From Penium margaritaceum (taxonomy: Eukaryota; Streptophyta; Zygnematophyceae; Desmidiales; Peniaceae): a stretch of DNA of 64,000 nucleotides. Below the pieces are notes generated by a model. That model saw only the letters and a list, made by a program, of their open reading frames with translations. It was not told where the DNA came from and made no database searches. The stretch is from the NCBI GenBank assembly GCA_023375785.1, contig SZWC01004721.1, forward strand, positions 37,472 through 101,471, given 5' to 3'. Position numbers and translations under genes: made by a program. Of the stretch, positions 24,602-38,151 are shown one piece after another. The number at the start of each line of letters is the position of its first letter. The first letter of the stretch is position 1.

Positions 24602-25555
24602 TAGGGAACACTAGTTATCAACTAGGAAGTACAAAGACCTTCAATAGGCAGTGGCACGGTATGGCTTGCGTGCACTGCGACCAACCAAAGGATGCATACG
24701 TCACTGACTACGACCGAATAAGTCCACTATGTGTGGTCAACATTGACAACTCATAACACGAGTCACAAATGGTCAAAGGGAGAGAAAATGGTTTGGGAAG
24801 CCTATGTATTGAGTAGAAAGGACAAAGAACTTCAATACGTAGTGGCACGGTGTGGCTAATATGCACACCAAACAACCAAACTAGGCATATGTCACTGATC
24901 ATGACCAAAGAATTTCAATATGGGTGGTCAACGTTGACCAACCATAACACGAGTCACAAACAGTCAGGACAGGAAACAATGCTATAGGAATATCAGTTCT
25001 CAACTACCAAGTACAACGACCTTCAGTCAGTAGTAGCACGGTGTGGCTACCATGCACAATGACCGACCAAAGTAGGCATATGTACTGCCTTTGACCAAAG
25101 AAATCCGCTGTGTGTGGTCAACGTTCACAACTCATAATACGAGTCACAAATGGTCTGAGGGGGAAACAATGGTTTGGGAACACCGAGTATCACATAGCAA
25201 GCACAAGGGGCTTAAATACGTCGTGGCACGGGGTGGAGACCATGCACGATGACCAACCAAAGTAGGCATATGTCACTGACCATGAACAAGTAATGTCACT
25301 AAGTGTGGTAAACTTTGACAACTCACAACACGAGTCACAAATTGTCAGGGTGGAAGGTAATGGTTTGTGAATACTAGTTATCTTCTAGCAAGTACAAATA
25401 CCTTCAATATGTAGTGGCACAATGTGGCTTCAATGCACAGTGACCACCCAAAGTATGCATATGTCACTGACCATGACGAAAGAATTTCACTTCATGTGGT
25501 CAACGTTGAAAATGCATAACACGGGTCACAAATGGTCAGAGGGGAGAATAAAGGG
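24602..25555 (+). repeat. HOR unit 27, 5-mer
   Basis: 954 bp, standard order. Confidence 0.9.
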
Positions 25556-26504
25556 TTGGGAACACTAGTTATCAGCTAGGAAGTACAAAGACCTTCAACA
25601 AGCAGTGGCACAATATGGCTAGCGTGCACAGTGACCAACCAAAGGATGCATACGTCACTGACTCTGACCGAATAAGTCCAATATGTGTGGTCAACATTGA
25701 AAACTCCTAACACGAGTCACAAATGGTTAGAGGGAGAGAAAATGGGTTGGAAAGCCTATGTATTCACTAGAGAGGACAAATAACTTCAATACGTAGTGGC
25801 ACGGTGTGGCTAATATGCACACCAAACAACCAAACTAGGCATATGTCACTGATCATGACCACATAATTTCAATATGGGTGGTCAACGTTGACCAATCATA
25901 ACACGAGTCACAAACGGTCAGGACAGGAAACAATGCTATGGGAACATTGGTTCTCAACTACCAAGTACAACGAACTTCATTCAGTAGTAGCACGGTGTGG
26001 CTACCATGTACAATGACCGACCAGTGTAGGCATATGTACTGCCTTTGACCAAAGAAATCCGCTGTGTGTGGTCAACGTTGACAACTCATAATACGAGTCA
26101 CAAATGGTCAGAGGGGGGAACAATGGTTGGGGAACACCAAGTATCACATAGCAAGCACAAGGGGCTTCAATACGGCACGGTGTGGAGATTATGCCCGATG
26201 ACCAACCAAAGTAGGCATATGTCACTGACCATGACCAAATAATGTCACTAAGTGTGGCAAACTTTGACAACTCACAACACGAGTCACAAATGATCAGGGT
26301 GGAAGGTAATGGTTTGTGAATACTAGTTATCTACTAGCAAGTACAAATACCTTCAATATGTAGTGGCACAATGTGGCTTCAATGCACAGTGACCAACCAA
26401 ATTATGCATATGTCACTAACCATGACGAACAAGTTTCACTTCATGTGGTCAACGTTGAAAACGCATGACACGAGTCCCAAATGGTCATAGGAGGAAACAA
26501 TGGA
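25556..26504 (+). repeat. HOR unit 28, 5-mer
   Basis: 949 bp. M4 lacks a few bases near 26172 (CAATACGGCACGG for CAATACGTTGTGGCACGG). Confidence 0.9.
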
Positions 26505-27230
26505 TTGGGAAGCCTATGTACTGGCTAGAAAGGACAAAGAACTTCAATACGTAGTGGCACGGTATGTCACTGATCATGACCAGAGAATTTCAATATGGGT
26601 GGTCAACGTTGACGAACCATAACACGAGTCACAAACGGTCAGGAGAGGAAACAATGCTATGAGAATATCGGTTCTCAATTACCAAGTACAATGACCTTCA
26701 GTAAGTAGTAGCACGGTGTGGCTACCATGCACAATGACCGACCAAAGTAGGCATATGTACTGCCTTTGACCAAAGAAATCCGCTGTGTGTGGTCAACGTT
26801 GAAAACTCATAATACGAGTCACAAATGGTCAGAGGGGGAAACTATGGTTTGGGAACACCAAGTATCACATAGCAAGCACAAGGGGCTTCAATACGTTGTG
26901 GCACGGTGTGGGGACCATGCATGATGACCAACCAAAGTAGGCATATGTCACTGACCATGACCAAATACTGTCACTAAGTGTGATAAACTTTGACAACTCA
27001 AAACACGTGTCACAAATGGTCAGGGTAAAAGATAATGGTTTGTGAATACTAGTTATCTGCTAGCAAGTACAAATACCTTCAACATGTCTTGGCATAATGT
27101 GGCTTCAATGCACAGTGACCAACCAAAGTATGCATATGTCACTGAACATGACGAAATAATTTCACTTCATGTGGTCAACGTTGAAAACGCATAACACGAG
27201 TCACAAATGGTCAAAGGGGAAAACAATGGA
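26505..27230 (+). repeat. HOR unit 29, 4-mer with 37-bp deletion
   Basis: 726 bp. M2' jumps from GTAGTGGCACGG to TATGTCACTG at 26562/26563, losing the GTGTGGCTAATATGCAC part. The deletion is not a monomer multiple and shows no clear repeat at its ends. Confidence 0.88.
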
Positions 27231-28184
27231 TTGGGAACACTAGTTATCAACTAGGAAGTACAAAGACCTTCATCAAGCAGTGGCACGGTATGGCTAGCGT
27301 GCACAGTGACCAACCAAAGGATGCATACGTCACTCACTACGACCAAATAAGTCCACTATGTGTGGTGAACATTGACAACTCATAACACGAGTCACAAATG
27401 GTCAGAGGGAGAGATAATGGTCTGGGAAGCCTATGTATTGACTAGAAAGGACAAATAACTTCAATACGTAGTGGCACGGTGTGGCTAATATGCACACCAA
27501 ACAATCAAACTAGGCATATGTCACTGATCATGACCAGAGAATTTCAATATGGGTGGTCAACGTTGACCAACCATAACACGAGTCACAAACGGTCAGGAGA
27601 GGAAACAATGCTATGAGAATATCGGTTCTCAACTACCAAGTACAATGACCTTCAGTCAGTAGTAGCGCGGTGTGGCTACCATGGACAATGACTGACCAAA
27701 GTAGGCATATTTACTGCCTTTGACCAAAGAAATCCGCTGTGTGTAATCCACGTTGACAACTCATAATACAAGTCACAACTGGTCAGAGGGGGAAACAATG
27801 GTTTGGGAACACCACGTATCACATAGCAAGCACAAGGGGCTTCAATACGTTGTGGCACGGTGTGGGGACCATGCATGATGACCAACCAAGGTAGGCATAT
27901 GTCACTGACCATGACCAAATAATGTCACTAAGTGTTGTAAACTTTGACAAATCACAACACGAGTCACAAATGTTCAGGGTGGAAGGTAATGGCTTGTGAA
28001 TACTAGTTATCTACTAGCAAGTACAAATACCTTCAATATTTAGTGGCACAACGTGGCTTCAATGCACATTGACCACCCAAAGTATGCATATGTCACTAAC
28101 CATGACAAAAGAATTTCACTTCATGTGGTCAACGTTGAAAACGCTTAACACGAGTCACAAATGGTCGGAGGGGAAAACAATGGG
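27231..28184 (+). repeat. HOR unit 30, 5-mer with hybrid lineage marks
   Basis: 954 bp. It keeps M1, but M2 to M4 carry 4-mer marks (ACAATCAAAC, GACCAGAGAATTTC, GCATATTTACTGCC, CACCACGTATC). A crossover between lineages inside M2 near 27500 explains it. Confidence 0.88.
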
Positions 28185-29138
28185 TTGGGAACACTAGTTT
28201 TCAACTAGCAAGTACAAAGACGTTCAACAAGCAGTGGCACGGTATGGCTAGCGTGCACAGTGACCAACCAAAGGATGCATACGTCACTGACTACGACCGT
28301 ATAAGTCCACTATGTGTGGTCAACATTGACAACTCATAACACGAGTCACAAACGGTCAGAGGGAGAGAAAATGGTTTGGGAACCCTATGTATTGACTATA
28401 AAGGACAAAGAACTTCAATACGTAGTGGCACGGTGTGGCTAATATGCACACCAAACAACCAAACTAGGCATATGTCACTCATCATGACCATATAATTTCA
28501 ATATGGGTGGTCAACGTTGACCAACCACAAAACGAGTCACAAACGGTCACGACAGGAAACAATGCCATGGGAATATTGGTTCTCAACTACCAAGTACAAC
28601 GACCTTCATTCAGTAGTAGCACGGTGTGGCTACCATGTACAATGACCTACCAAATTAGGCATATGTACTGCCTTTGACCAAAGAAATCCGCTGTGTGTGG
28701 TCAACGTTGACAACTCATAATACGAGTCAGAAATGGCCAAAGGGGGAAACAATGGTTTGGGAACACCAAGTAGCACAGAGCAAGCACAAGGGCCTTCAAT
28801 ACGTTGTGGCACGGTGTGGAGACCATGCACAATGACCAACCAAAGTAGGCGTATGTCACAGACCATGACCAAATAATGTCACTAAGTGTGGTAAACTTTG
28901 ACAACTCACAACACGAGTCACAAATGGTCAGGGTGGAAGGTAATGGTTTGTGAATACTAGTTATCTACCATCAAGTACAAATACCTTCAATATGTAGTGG
29001 CACAATGTGGCTTGAATGCACAATGACCAACCAAAGTATGCACATGTCACTGAACATGACGAAAGAATTTCACTTCATGTGGTCAACGTTGAAAACGCAT
29101 AACACGAGTCACGAAAGGTCAGAGGGGAAAACAATGGA
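28185..29138 (+). repeat. HOR unit 31, 5-mer
   Basis: 954 bp, standard order. Confidence 0.9.
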
Positions 29139-30092
29139 TTGGGAACACTAGTTATAAACTAGGAAGTACAAAGACCTTCAACAAGCAGTGGCACGATATG
29201 GCTAGCGTGCACAGTGGCCAACCAAAGGATGCATACGTCACTGACTACGACCAAATAAGTCCACTATGTGTGGTCAACATTGACAACTCATAACACGAGT
29301 CACAAATGGTCAGAGGGAGAGACAATGGTTTGGGAAATCTATGTATTGACTTGAAAGGACAAAGAACTTCAACACGTAGTGGCACGCTGTGGCCAATATG
29401 CACACCAAACAACCAAACTAGGCATATGTCACTGGTCATGACCACAGAATTTCAATATGGGTGGTCAACGTTGACCAACAATGACACTAGCTACAAATGG
29501 TCAGGACAGGAAACAATGCTATGGGCATATCGGTTCTCAACTACCAAGTACAACGACCTTAAGTCAGTAGTAGCACGGTGTGGCTACCATGCACAATGAC
29601 CGACCAAAGTAGGCATATGTACTGCCTTTCACCAAAGAAATCCGCTGTGTGTGGTCAACGTTGACAACTCATAATACGAGTCACAAATGGTCAGAGGGGG
29701 AAACAATGGTTTCGGAACACCAAGTATCACATAGCAAGCACAAGGCGCTTCAGTACGTTGTGGCCCGGTATGGAGACCATGCACGATGCCCAACCAAAGG
29801 AGGCATATGTCACTGACCATGACCAAGTAATGTCACTAAGTGTGGTAAACTTTGACAACTCACAACACAAGTCACAAATGGTCAGGGTGGAAGGTAATGG
29901 TTTGTGAATACTAGTTATCTACTAGCAAGTACAAATACCTTCAATATGTAGTGGCACAATGTGGCTTCAATGCACAGTGACCAACCAACGTATGCATATG
30001 TCACTAACCATGACGAACAAATTTCACTTCATGTGGTCAACGTTGAAAACGCATAACACGAGTCACAAGTGGTCAGAGGGGAAAACAATGGA
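29139..30092 (+). repeat. HOR unit 32, 5-mer
   Basis: 954 bp. Units 30-32 are a run of three 5-mers without a 4-mer between them. Confidence 0.9.
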
Positions 30093-30856
30093 TTGGGAAG
30101 CCTATGTACTGGCTAGAAAGGACAAAGAACGTCAATACGTAGTGGCACGGTGTGGCTAATATGCACACCAAACAATCAAACTAGGCATATGTCACTGATC
30201 ATGAGCAGAGAATTTCAATATGGGTGGTCAACGTTGACCAACCATAACACGAGTCACAAACGGTCAGGACAGGAAACAATGCTATGGGAATATCGGTTAT
30301 CAACTACCAAGTACAACCACCTTCAGTCAGTAGTAGCACGGTGTGGCTACCATGCACAATGATCGACCAAAGCAGGCATATGTACTGCCTTTGACCAAAG
30401 AAATCCGCTGTGTGTGGTCAATGTTGACAACTCATAATACGATTCACAAATGGTCAGAGGGGGGAAACAATGGTTTCGGAACACCAAGTATCACATAGCA
30501 AGCACAAGGGGCTTCAATGCATTGTGGCACAGTGTGGAGACCATGCACGATGGCCAACCAAAGAAGGCATATGTCACTGACCATGACCAAGTAATGTCAC
30601 TAAGTGTGGTAAACTTTGACAACTCACAACACGAGTCACAAATGGCCAGAGTGGAAGGTAATGGTTTGTGAGTACTAGTTATCTACTAGCAAGTACAAAT
30701 ACCTTCAATATGTAGTGGCACAATGTGGCTTCAATGCACAGTGAACACCCAAAGTATGCATATGTCACTGACCATGACGAAAACATTTCACTTCATGTGG
30801 TCAACGTTGAAAACGAATAACACGAGTCACAAATGGTCAGAGGGGAAAACAATGGG
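30093..30856 (+). repeat. HOR unit 33, 4-mer
   Basis: 764 bp. Starts as M2' but its later part has the 5-mer GGACAGGAAAC end and a GCATATGTACTGCC M3, so it is a lineage hybrid. Confidence 0.88.
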
Positions 30857-31808
30857 ATGGGAACACTAGTTATCAACTAGCAAGTACAAAGACCTTCAAC
30901 AAGCAGTGGCACGGTATGGCTAGCGTGCACAGTGACCAACCAAAGGATGCATACATCACTTACTACGACCGAATAAGTCCACTATGAATGGTCTACATTG
31001 ACAACTCATAACACGAGTCAGAGATGGTCAGAGGGAGAGATAATGGTTTGGGAAGCCTATGTATTGACTAGAAAGGACAAAGAACTTCAATACGTAGTGG
31101 CATGGTGTGGCTTATATGCACACCAAACAACCCAACTAGGCATATGTCACTGACCATGACCACATAATTTCAATATGGGTGGTCAACGTTGACCAACCAT
31201 AACACGAGTCACAAACGGTCAGGACAGGAAACAATGCTATGGGAACACGGTTCTCAACTACCAAGTACAACGACCTTCATTCAGTAGTAGCATGGTGTTG
31301 CTACCATGTACAATGACCGACCAAAGTAGGCATATGTACTGCCTTTGACCAAAGAAATCCGCTGTGTGTGGTCAACGTTGACAACTCATAATACGAGTCA
31401 CAAATGGTCTGAGGGGAAACAATGGTTTGGGAACACCAAGTATCACATAGCAAGCACAAGGGGCTTCAATACGGTGTGCCACGGGGTAGAGACCATGCAC
31501 GATGACCAACCAAAGTAGGCATATGTTACTGACCATGACCAAATAATGTCACTAAGTGTGGTAAACTTTGACAACTCACAACATGAGTCACAAATGGTCA
31601 GGGTGGGAGGTAATGGTTTGTGAATACTAGTTATCTATTAGCAAGTACAAATACCTTCAATATGTAGTGGCACAATGTGGCTTCAATGCACAGTGACCAC
31701 CCAAAGTATGCATATGTCACCGACCATGACGAAAGAATTTCACTTCATGTGGTCAACGTTGAAAACGCATAACACGAGTCACAAATGGTCAGAGGGGAAA
31801 ACAATGGG
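30857..31808 (+). repeat. HOR unit 34, 5-mer
   Basis: 952 bp, small loss near 31246 (GGAACACGGTTC). Confidence 0.9.
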
Positions 31809-32762
31809 TTGGGAACACTAGCTATCAACTAGCAAGTTCAAAGACCTTCAACAAGCAGTGGCACGGTATGGCTAGCGTGCACAGTGACCAACCAAAGGAT
31901 GCATACGTCACTGACTACGACCAAATAAGTCCACTATGTGTGGTCAACATTGACAACTCATAACACGAGTCACAAATGGTCAGAGGGAGAGAAAATGGTT
32001 TGGGAAGCCTATGTATTGACTAGAAAGGACAAAGAACTTCAATACGTAGTGGCACGGTGTGGCTAATATGCACACCAAACAACCAAAGTAGGCATATGTC
32101 ACTGATCATGACCACATAAATTCAATATGGGTGGTCAATGTTGACCAACCATAACACGAGTCACAAACGGTCAGGAGAGGAAACAATGCTATGGGAATAT
32201 CGGTTCTCAACTACCAAGTACAACAACCTTCAGTCAATAGTAGCACGGTGTGGCTACCATGCACAATGACCGACCAAAGTAGGCATATGTACTGCCTTTG
32301 ACCAAAGAAATCCGCTGTGTGTGGTCAATGTTGACAACTCATAATACAAGTCACAAATGGTCAGAGGGGGGAACAATGGTTTGGGAACACTAAGTATCAC
32401 ATAGCAAGAACAAGGGGCTTGAATACGTTGTGGCACGGTGTGGAGACCATGCACGATGACCAACCAAAGTAGGCATATGTCACTGACCATGACCAAGTAA
32501 TATCACTAATTGTGGTAAACTTTGACAACTCACAACACGAGTCACTAATGGTCAGGGTGGAAGGTAATGGTTTGTGAGTACTAGTTATCTACTAGCAAGT
32601 ACAAATACCTTCAATATGTAGTGGCACAATGTGGCTTCAATGCACAGTGACCAACCAAAGTATGCATATGTCACAAACCATGACGAACAAATTTCACTTC
32701 ATGTGGTCAACGTTGAAAACGCATAACACGAGTCACAAACGGTCGCAGGGGAAAACAATGGA
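31809..32762 (+). repeat. HOR unit 35, 5-mer
   Basis: 954 bp, standard order, leads into a 4-mer. Confidence 0.9.
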
Positions 32763-33668
32763 GTGTGAAGCCTATGTATTGGATAGAAAGGACAAAGAAC
32801 CTCAATACGTAGTGGCATGGTGTGGCTCATATGCATACCAAACAATCAAACTAGGCATATGTCACTGATCATGACCAGAGAATTTCAATATGGGTGGTCA
32901 ACGTTGAACAGCCATAACACGAGTCACAAACAGTCAGGAGAGGAAACAATGCTACGAGAATATCGGTTCTCAGCTACCAAGTACAATAACCTTCAGTCAG
33001 TAGTAGCGCGGTGTGTCTACCATGCACAATGACTGACCAAAGTAGGCATATTTACTGCCTTTGACCAAATAAATCCGCTGTGTGTGGTCCACGTTGACAA
33101 CTCATAATACGAGTCACAAATGGTCAGAGGGGGAAACAATGGTTTGGGAACACCACGTATCGCATAGCAAGCACAAGGGGCTTCAATACATTGTGGCACG
33201 GTGTGGGGACCATGCACGATGACCAACCAAAGTAGGCATATGTCACTGACCATGACCAAATAATGTCACTAAGTGTTGTAAACTTTGACAACTCACAACA
33301 CGAGTCACAAATGGTCAGGGTGGAAGGTAACGGTTTGTGAATACTAGTTNGACCATGCACGATGACCAACCAAAGTAGGCATATGTCACTGACCATGACC
33401 AAATAATGTCACTAAGTGTGGTAAACTTTGACAACTCACAACACGAGTCACAAATGGTCAGGGTGGAAGGTAATGGTTTGTGAATACTAGTTATCTACTA
33501 GCAAGTACAAATACCTTCAATATGTAGTGGCACAATGTGGCTTCAATGCACAGTGACCACCCAAAGTATGCATATGTCACTGACCATGACGAAAGAATTT
33601 CACTTCATGTGGTCAACGTTGAAAACGCATAACAAGAGTCACAAATGGTCAGAGGGGGAAACAATGGG
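32763..33668 (+). repeat. HOR unit 36, 4-mer containing a suspect join
   Basis: 906 bp as given. Removing the single N and the 142-bp segment repeated across it leaves exactly 763 bp, the normal 4-mer length. Confidence 0.85.
33350..33350. other. Single N; likely unmerged contig overlap
   Basis: Bases 33208-33349 run from GACCATGCACGATGACC to ATACTAGTT. After the N the sequence restarts at the same GACCATGCACGATGACC and repeats that stretch with only about two mismatches seen by eye (GTGTTGT/GTGTGGT, GGTAACGG/GGTAATGG). This looks like two overlapping contig ends joined by an N. Confidence 0.8.
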
Positions 33669-34621
33669 TTGGGAACACTAGTTATCAACTAGGAAGTACA
33701 AAGACCTTCAACAAGCAGTGGCATGGCATGGCTAGCGTGCACAGTGACCAACCAAAGGGTGCATACGTCACTGACTACGACCGAATAAGTCCACTATGTG
33801 TGGTCAACATTGACAACTCATAACACGAGTCACAAGTGGTCAGAGGGAGAAAAAATGGTTTGGGAAGCTTATGTATTGACTATAAAGGACAAAGAAATTC
33901 AATACGTAGTGGCACGGCGTGGCTAATATGCACACCAAACAACCAAACTAGGCATATGTCACTGATCGTGACCACATTATTTCAATATGGGTTGTCAACG
34001 TTGACCAACCATAACAAGAGTCACAAACGGCCAGGACAAGAATCAATGCTATGGGAATATCGGTTCTCAACTACCAAGTAAAACGACCTTCATTCAGTAG
34101 TAGCACAGTGTGGCTACCATGTACAATCACCGACCACGGGAGGCATATGTACTGCCTTTGACCAAAGAAATCCGCTGTGTGTGGTCAACCTTGACAACTC
34201 ATAATACGAGTCACAAATGGTCAGAGGGGAAAACAATGGTTTGGGAAAACCAAGTATCACATAGCAAGCACAAGGGGCTTCAATGCGTTGTGGCACGGAG
34301 TGGAGACCATGCACGATGACAAACCAAAGTAGGCATATGTCACTGACCATGATCAAATAATGACACTAAGTGTGGTAAACTTTGACAACTCACAACACGT
34401 GTCACAAATAGTCAGGGTGGAAGGTAATGGTTTGTGAATACTAGTTATCTACTAGCAAGTACAAATACCTTCAATATGTAGTGGCATAATGTGGCCTCAC
34501 TGCACAGTGACCAACCAAAGTATGCATATGTCACTAACCATGACGAATAAATTTCACGTATGTGGTCAATGTTGAAAACGCATAACACGAGTCACAAATT
34601 GTCAGAGGGGAAAACAATGGA
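33669..34621 (+). repeat. HOR unit 37, 5-mer
   Basis: 953 bp. M5 has TTTCACGTATGTGGTCAATG, the form that tends to stand before GGGGACAC-type M1 and insert units. Confidence 0.9.
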
Positions 34622-36436
34622 TTGGGGACACTAGTTATCAACCAGCAAGTTCAAAGACCTTCAACAAGCAGTGGCACGGTATGGCTAGCGTGCACAGTGA
34701 CCAACCAAGGGATGCATACGTCACTGACTACGACTGAATAAGTCCACTATGTGTGGTCAACATTGACAACTCATAACGCCTGTCCCAAATGGTCAGAGGG
34801 AGAGACAATGGTTTGGGACGCATATGTTTTGACTAGAAAGGACAAAGAACTTCAATACGTTGTGGCACGGTGTGGCTAATATGCACACCAAACAATCAAA
34901 CTTGGCATATGTCACTGATCATGACCACAGAATTTCAATATGGGTGGTCAATGCTGACCAACCATAACACGAGTCACAAACGGTAAGAAGTGGAAACAAT
35001 GCTATGAGAATATCGGTTCTCAACTACCAAGTACAATGACCTTCAGTCATTAGTAGCACGGTGTGTCTACCATGCACAATGACCAACCAAAGTAGGCATA
35101 TGTACTGCCTTTGACCAGAGAAATCCGCTGTGTGTGGTCAACGTTGACAACTCATAATACGAGTCACAAATGGTCAGAGGGGGAAACAATGGTTTGGGAA
35201 TACTTGGTATCGACTAGCAAGTACAAAGACATTCGATAAGTGGTGGCATGGTATGGCTACAATGCACAATGACCAACCAAAATATTATTGTGTCGTTGAA
35301 TATCATAAAAGGAGTTTCACATTGTCTTGTCAACTTTCCTTCCTACGGCTGGTCAATCGCAGCAATGGTTGAGAGGTTATTCAAGCTCGAAGTTGCAAAA
35401 TTCAAAACTTAGTTTGCATCAGTTGTTTATGAATAGACTGAAATTGTTGTCATTCATTCTTTTGAAAACTACCCTATAATCTTACACACCCTTATTTTAT
35501 GCCCTTTACCCATAGGAACCCTTATAATGTCAATTGGACAACATATGAACACCATGTGAGTTGGCTTAGTTCTTATAGAGTTAGATTTTGGAGCGATAGG
35601 TCCTGGGTTTGAATCCTCGTGCGCGCAATATAGAATAGGCTCGCGACCGGGGGGGGGGGGGGGGGGGGGGGGCGTGTTGTGCTACCTCAACTCTACCTTC
35701 GAGCCTAAGCCGTGGGTGGGTAGGGGAGTGTCATAATGCGGTCGCAAATCTGTCCTCCAGGTTGTCCACGGAACATCCCTCTAGGGGGGTGGGAGGGAGT
35801 ATTCCAGTGAAGGCACCTACGCGTAACAAACAAACAAAAACTGACCTGGTGTCAAAGGGAGAAATCTGTTGCTATTTACTGAATAGCAAGAGTAAAAACT
35901 TTCAAAAAGTAGTGGAACGGTGTAGCTACCATGTATAATGACGAAACAGATTAGGCATGTGCCACTTACCATGACCAAACAATTTTACTATGTGTGGTTA
36001 ACGTTAAAAACCCATACTATGGGCCACGAATTGTCAGAGGGGGAAACAATGAGTTGGGAATACCAAGTATCACATAGCAAGCACAAGGGGCTTCAATACG
36101 TTGTGGCACGGTGTGGAGACCATGCTCGATGACCAACCAAAGTAGGCATATGTCACTGACCATGACCAAATAATGTCACTAAGTGTGATAAACTTTGACA
36201 ACTCAAAACACGAGTCACAAATGGTCAGGGTGGAAGAAAAATGGTTTGTGAATACTAGTTATCTGCTAGCAAGTACAAATACCTTCAACATGTCGTGGCA
36301 CAATGTGGCTTCAATGCACAGTAACCAACCAAAGTATGCATATGTCACTGAACATGACAAAATAATTTCACTTCATGTGGTCACCGTTGAGAACGCATAA
36401 CACAAATCACAACTGGTCAGATGGGAAAACAATGGG
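34622..36436 (+). repeat. HOR unit 38, long unit with insert copy 3
   Basis: 1815 bp, the longest ungapped insert unit; the excess is explained by its 24-base G run. M1 has GGGGACAC and CATAACGCCTGTCCC marks; M2 has GGTAAGAAGTGG. Confidence 0.88.
35341..35876 (+). mobile_element. Non-satellite insert copy 3, with SINE-like right part
   Basis: Same layout as copies 1 and 2. A-box-like TTGGCTTAGTTCTTA at 35561, B-box-like word at 35605-35616. An uninterrupted run of 24 G lies at 35649-35672. The second G tract is broken (GTGGGTGGGTAGGGG). A-rich end near 35830-35841. Confidence 0.65.
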
Positions 36437-37389
36437 GTGGGAACGCTAGTTATCAACTAGGAAGTACAAAGACCTTTAACAAGCAGTGGCACGGTATGGC
36501 TAGCGTGCACAGTGTCCAACCAAAGGATGCATACGTCACTGACTACGACCGAATGAGTCCACCATGTGTGGTCAACATTGACAACTCATAACACGAGTCA
36601 CAAATGGTCAAAGGGAGAGACAATGGTTTGACAAGGCTATTTATTGACTAGAAAGGACAAAGAACTTCAATACGTAGTGGCACGGTGTGGCTAATATGCA
36701 CACCAAACAACCAAACTATGCATATGTCACTGGTCATGACCACAGAACTTCAACATGGGTGGTCAACGTTGACCAACCATAACACTAGTCACAAATGGTC
36801 AGGACAGAAAACAATGCTATGGGAACATCGGTTCTTGACTACCAAGTACAACGACCTTCAGTCAGTAGTAGCAAGGTGTGGCTACCATGCATAATGACCG
36901 ACCAAAGTAGGCATATGTACTGCCTTTGACCAAAGAAATCCGCTGTGTGTGGTCAACGTTGAAAACTCATAAAACGAGTCACAAATGGTCAGAGGGGGAA
37001 ACAATGGTTTGGGAACACCAAGTATCACATAGCAAGCACAAGGGGCTTCAATACGTTTTGGCACGGTGTGGAGACCATGCACGATGACCAACCAAAGTAG
37101 GCATATGTCACTGACCATGACCAAATAATGTCACTAAGTGTGGTAAACTTTGACAACTCACAACACCAGTCACAAATGGTCAGGGTGGAAGGTAATGGAT
37201 TATGAATACTAGTTATCTACTAGAAAGTACAAATACCTTCAATATGTAGTGGCACAATGTGGCTTCAATGCACAGTGACCAACCAAAGTATGGATAAGCA
37301 CTAACCATGACGAAAGAATTTCACTTCATGTGGTCAACGTTGAAAACGCATAACACGAGTCACAAATGGTCAGAGGGGAAAACAATGGA
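36437..37389 (+). repeat. HOR unit 39, 5-mer
   Basis: 953 bp, standard order, leads into a 4-mer. Confidence 0.9.
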
Positions 37390-38151
37390 TTGGGAAGCCT
37401 ATGTATTGGCTAGAAAGGACAAAGAACTTAAATACGTAGTGGCACGGTGTGGCTAATATGCATACCAAACAATCAAACTAGGCATATGTCATTGATCATG
37501 ACCAGAGAATTTCAATATGGGTGGTCAACGTTGACCAACCATAACACGAGTCACAAATGGCCAGGAGAGGAAACAATGCTATGAGAGTATTGGTTCTCAA
37601 CTACCAAGTACAACGACCTTCAGTCAGTAGTAGCGTGGTGTGGCTACCATGCACAATGACCGACCAAAATAGGCATATTTACAGCCTTTGACCAAAGAAA
37701 TCCGCTGTGTGTGGTCCACGTTGACAACTCATAATACGAGTCACTAATGGTCAGAGGGGGAAACAATGGTTTGGGAACACCACGTATCACATAGCAAGCA
37801 CAAGGGATTCAATACGTTGTGGCACGGTGTGGGGACCATGCACGATGACCAACAAAAGTAGGCATATGTCACTACACATGACCAAATAATGTCACTAAGT
37901 GTGGCAAACTGTGACAACTCACAACACGAGTCACAAATTGTCAGGGTGGAAGGTAATGGTTTGTGAGTACTAGTTATCTACTAGCAAGTACAAATACCTT
38001 CAATATGTAGTGGCACAATGTGGCTTCAATGCACAGTGACCACCCAAAGTATGCATGTGACACTGACCATGACGAAAGAATTTAACTTCATGTGGTCAAC
38101 GTTGAAAATGAATAACACGAGTCACAAATGGTCAGAGGGGAAAACAATGGG
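37390..38151 (+). repeat. HOR unit 40, 4-mer
   Basis: 762 bp with M2' and GTGGTCCACGTTG in M3. Confidence 0.9.
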
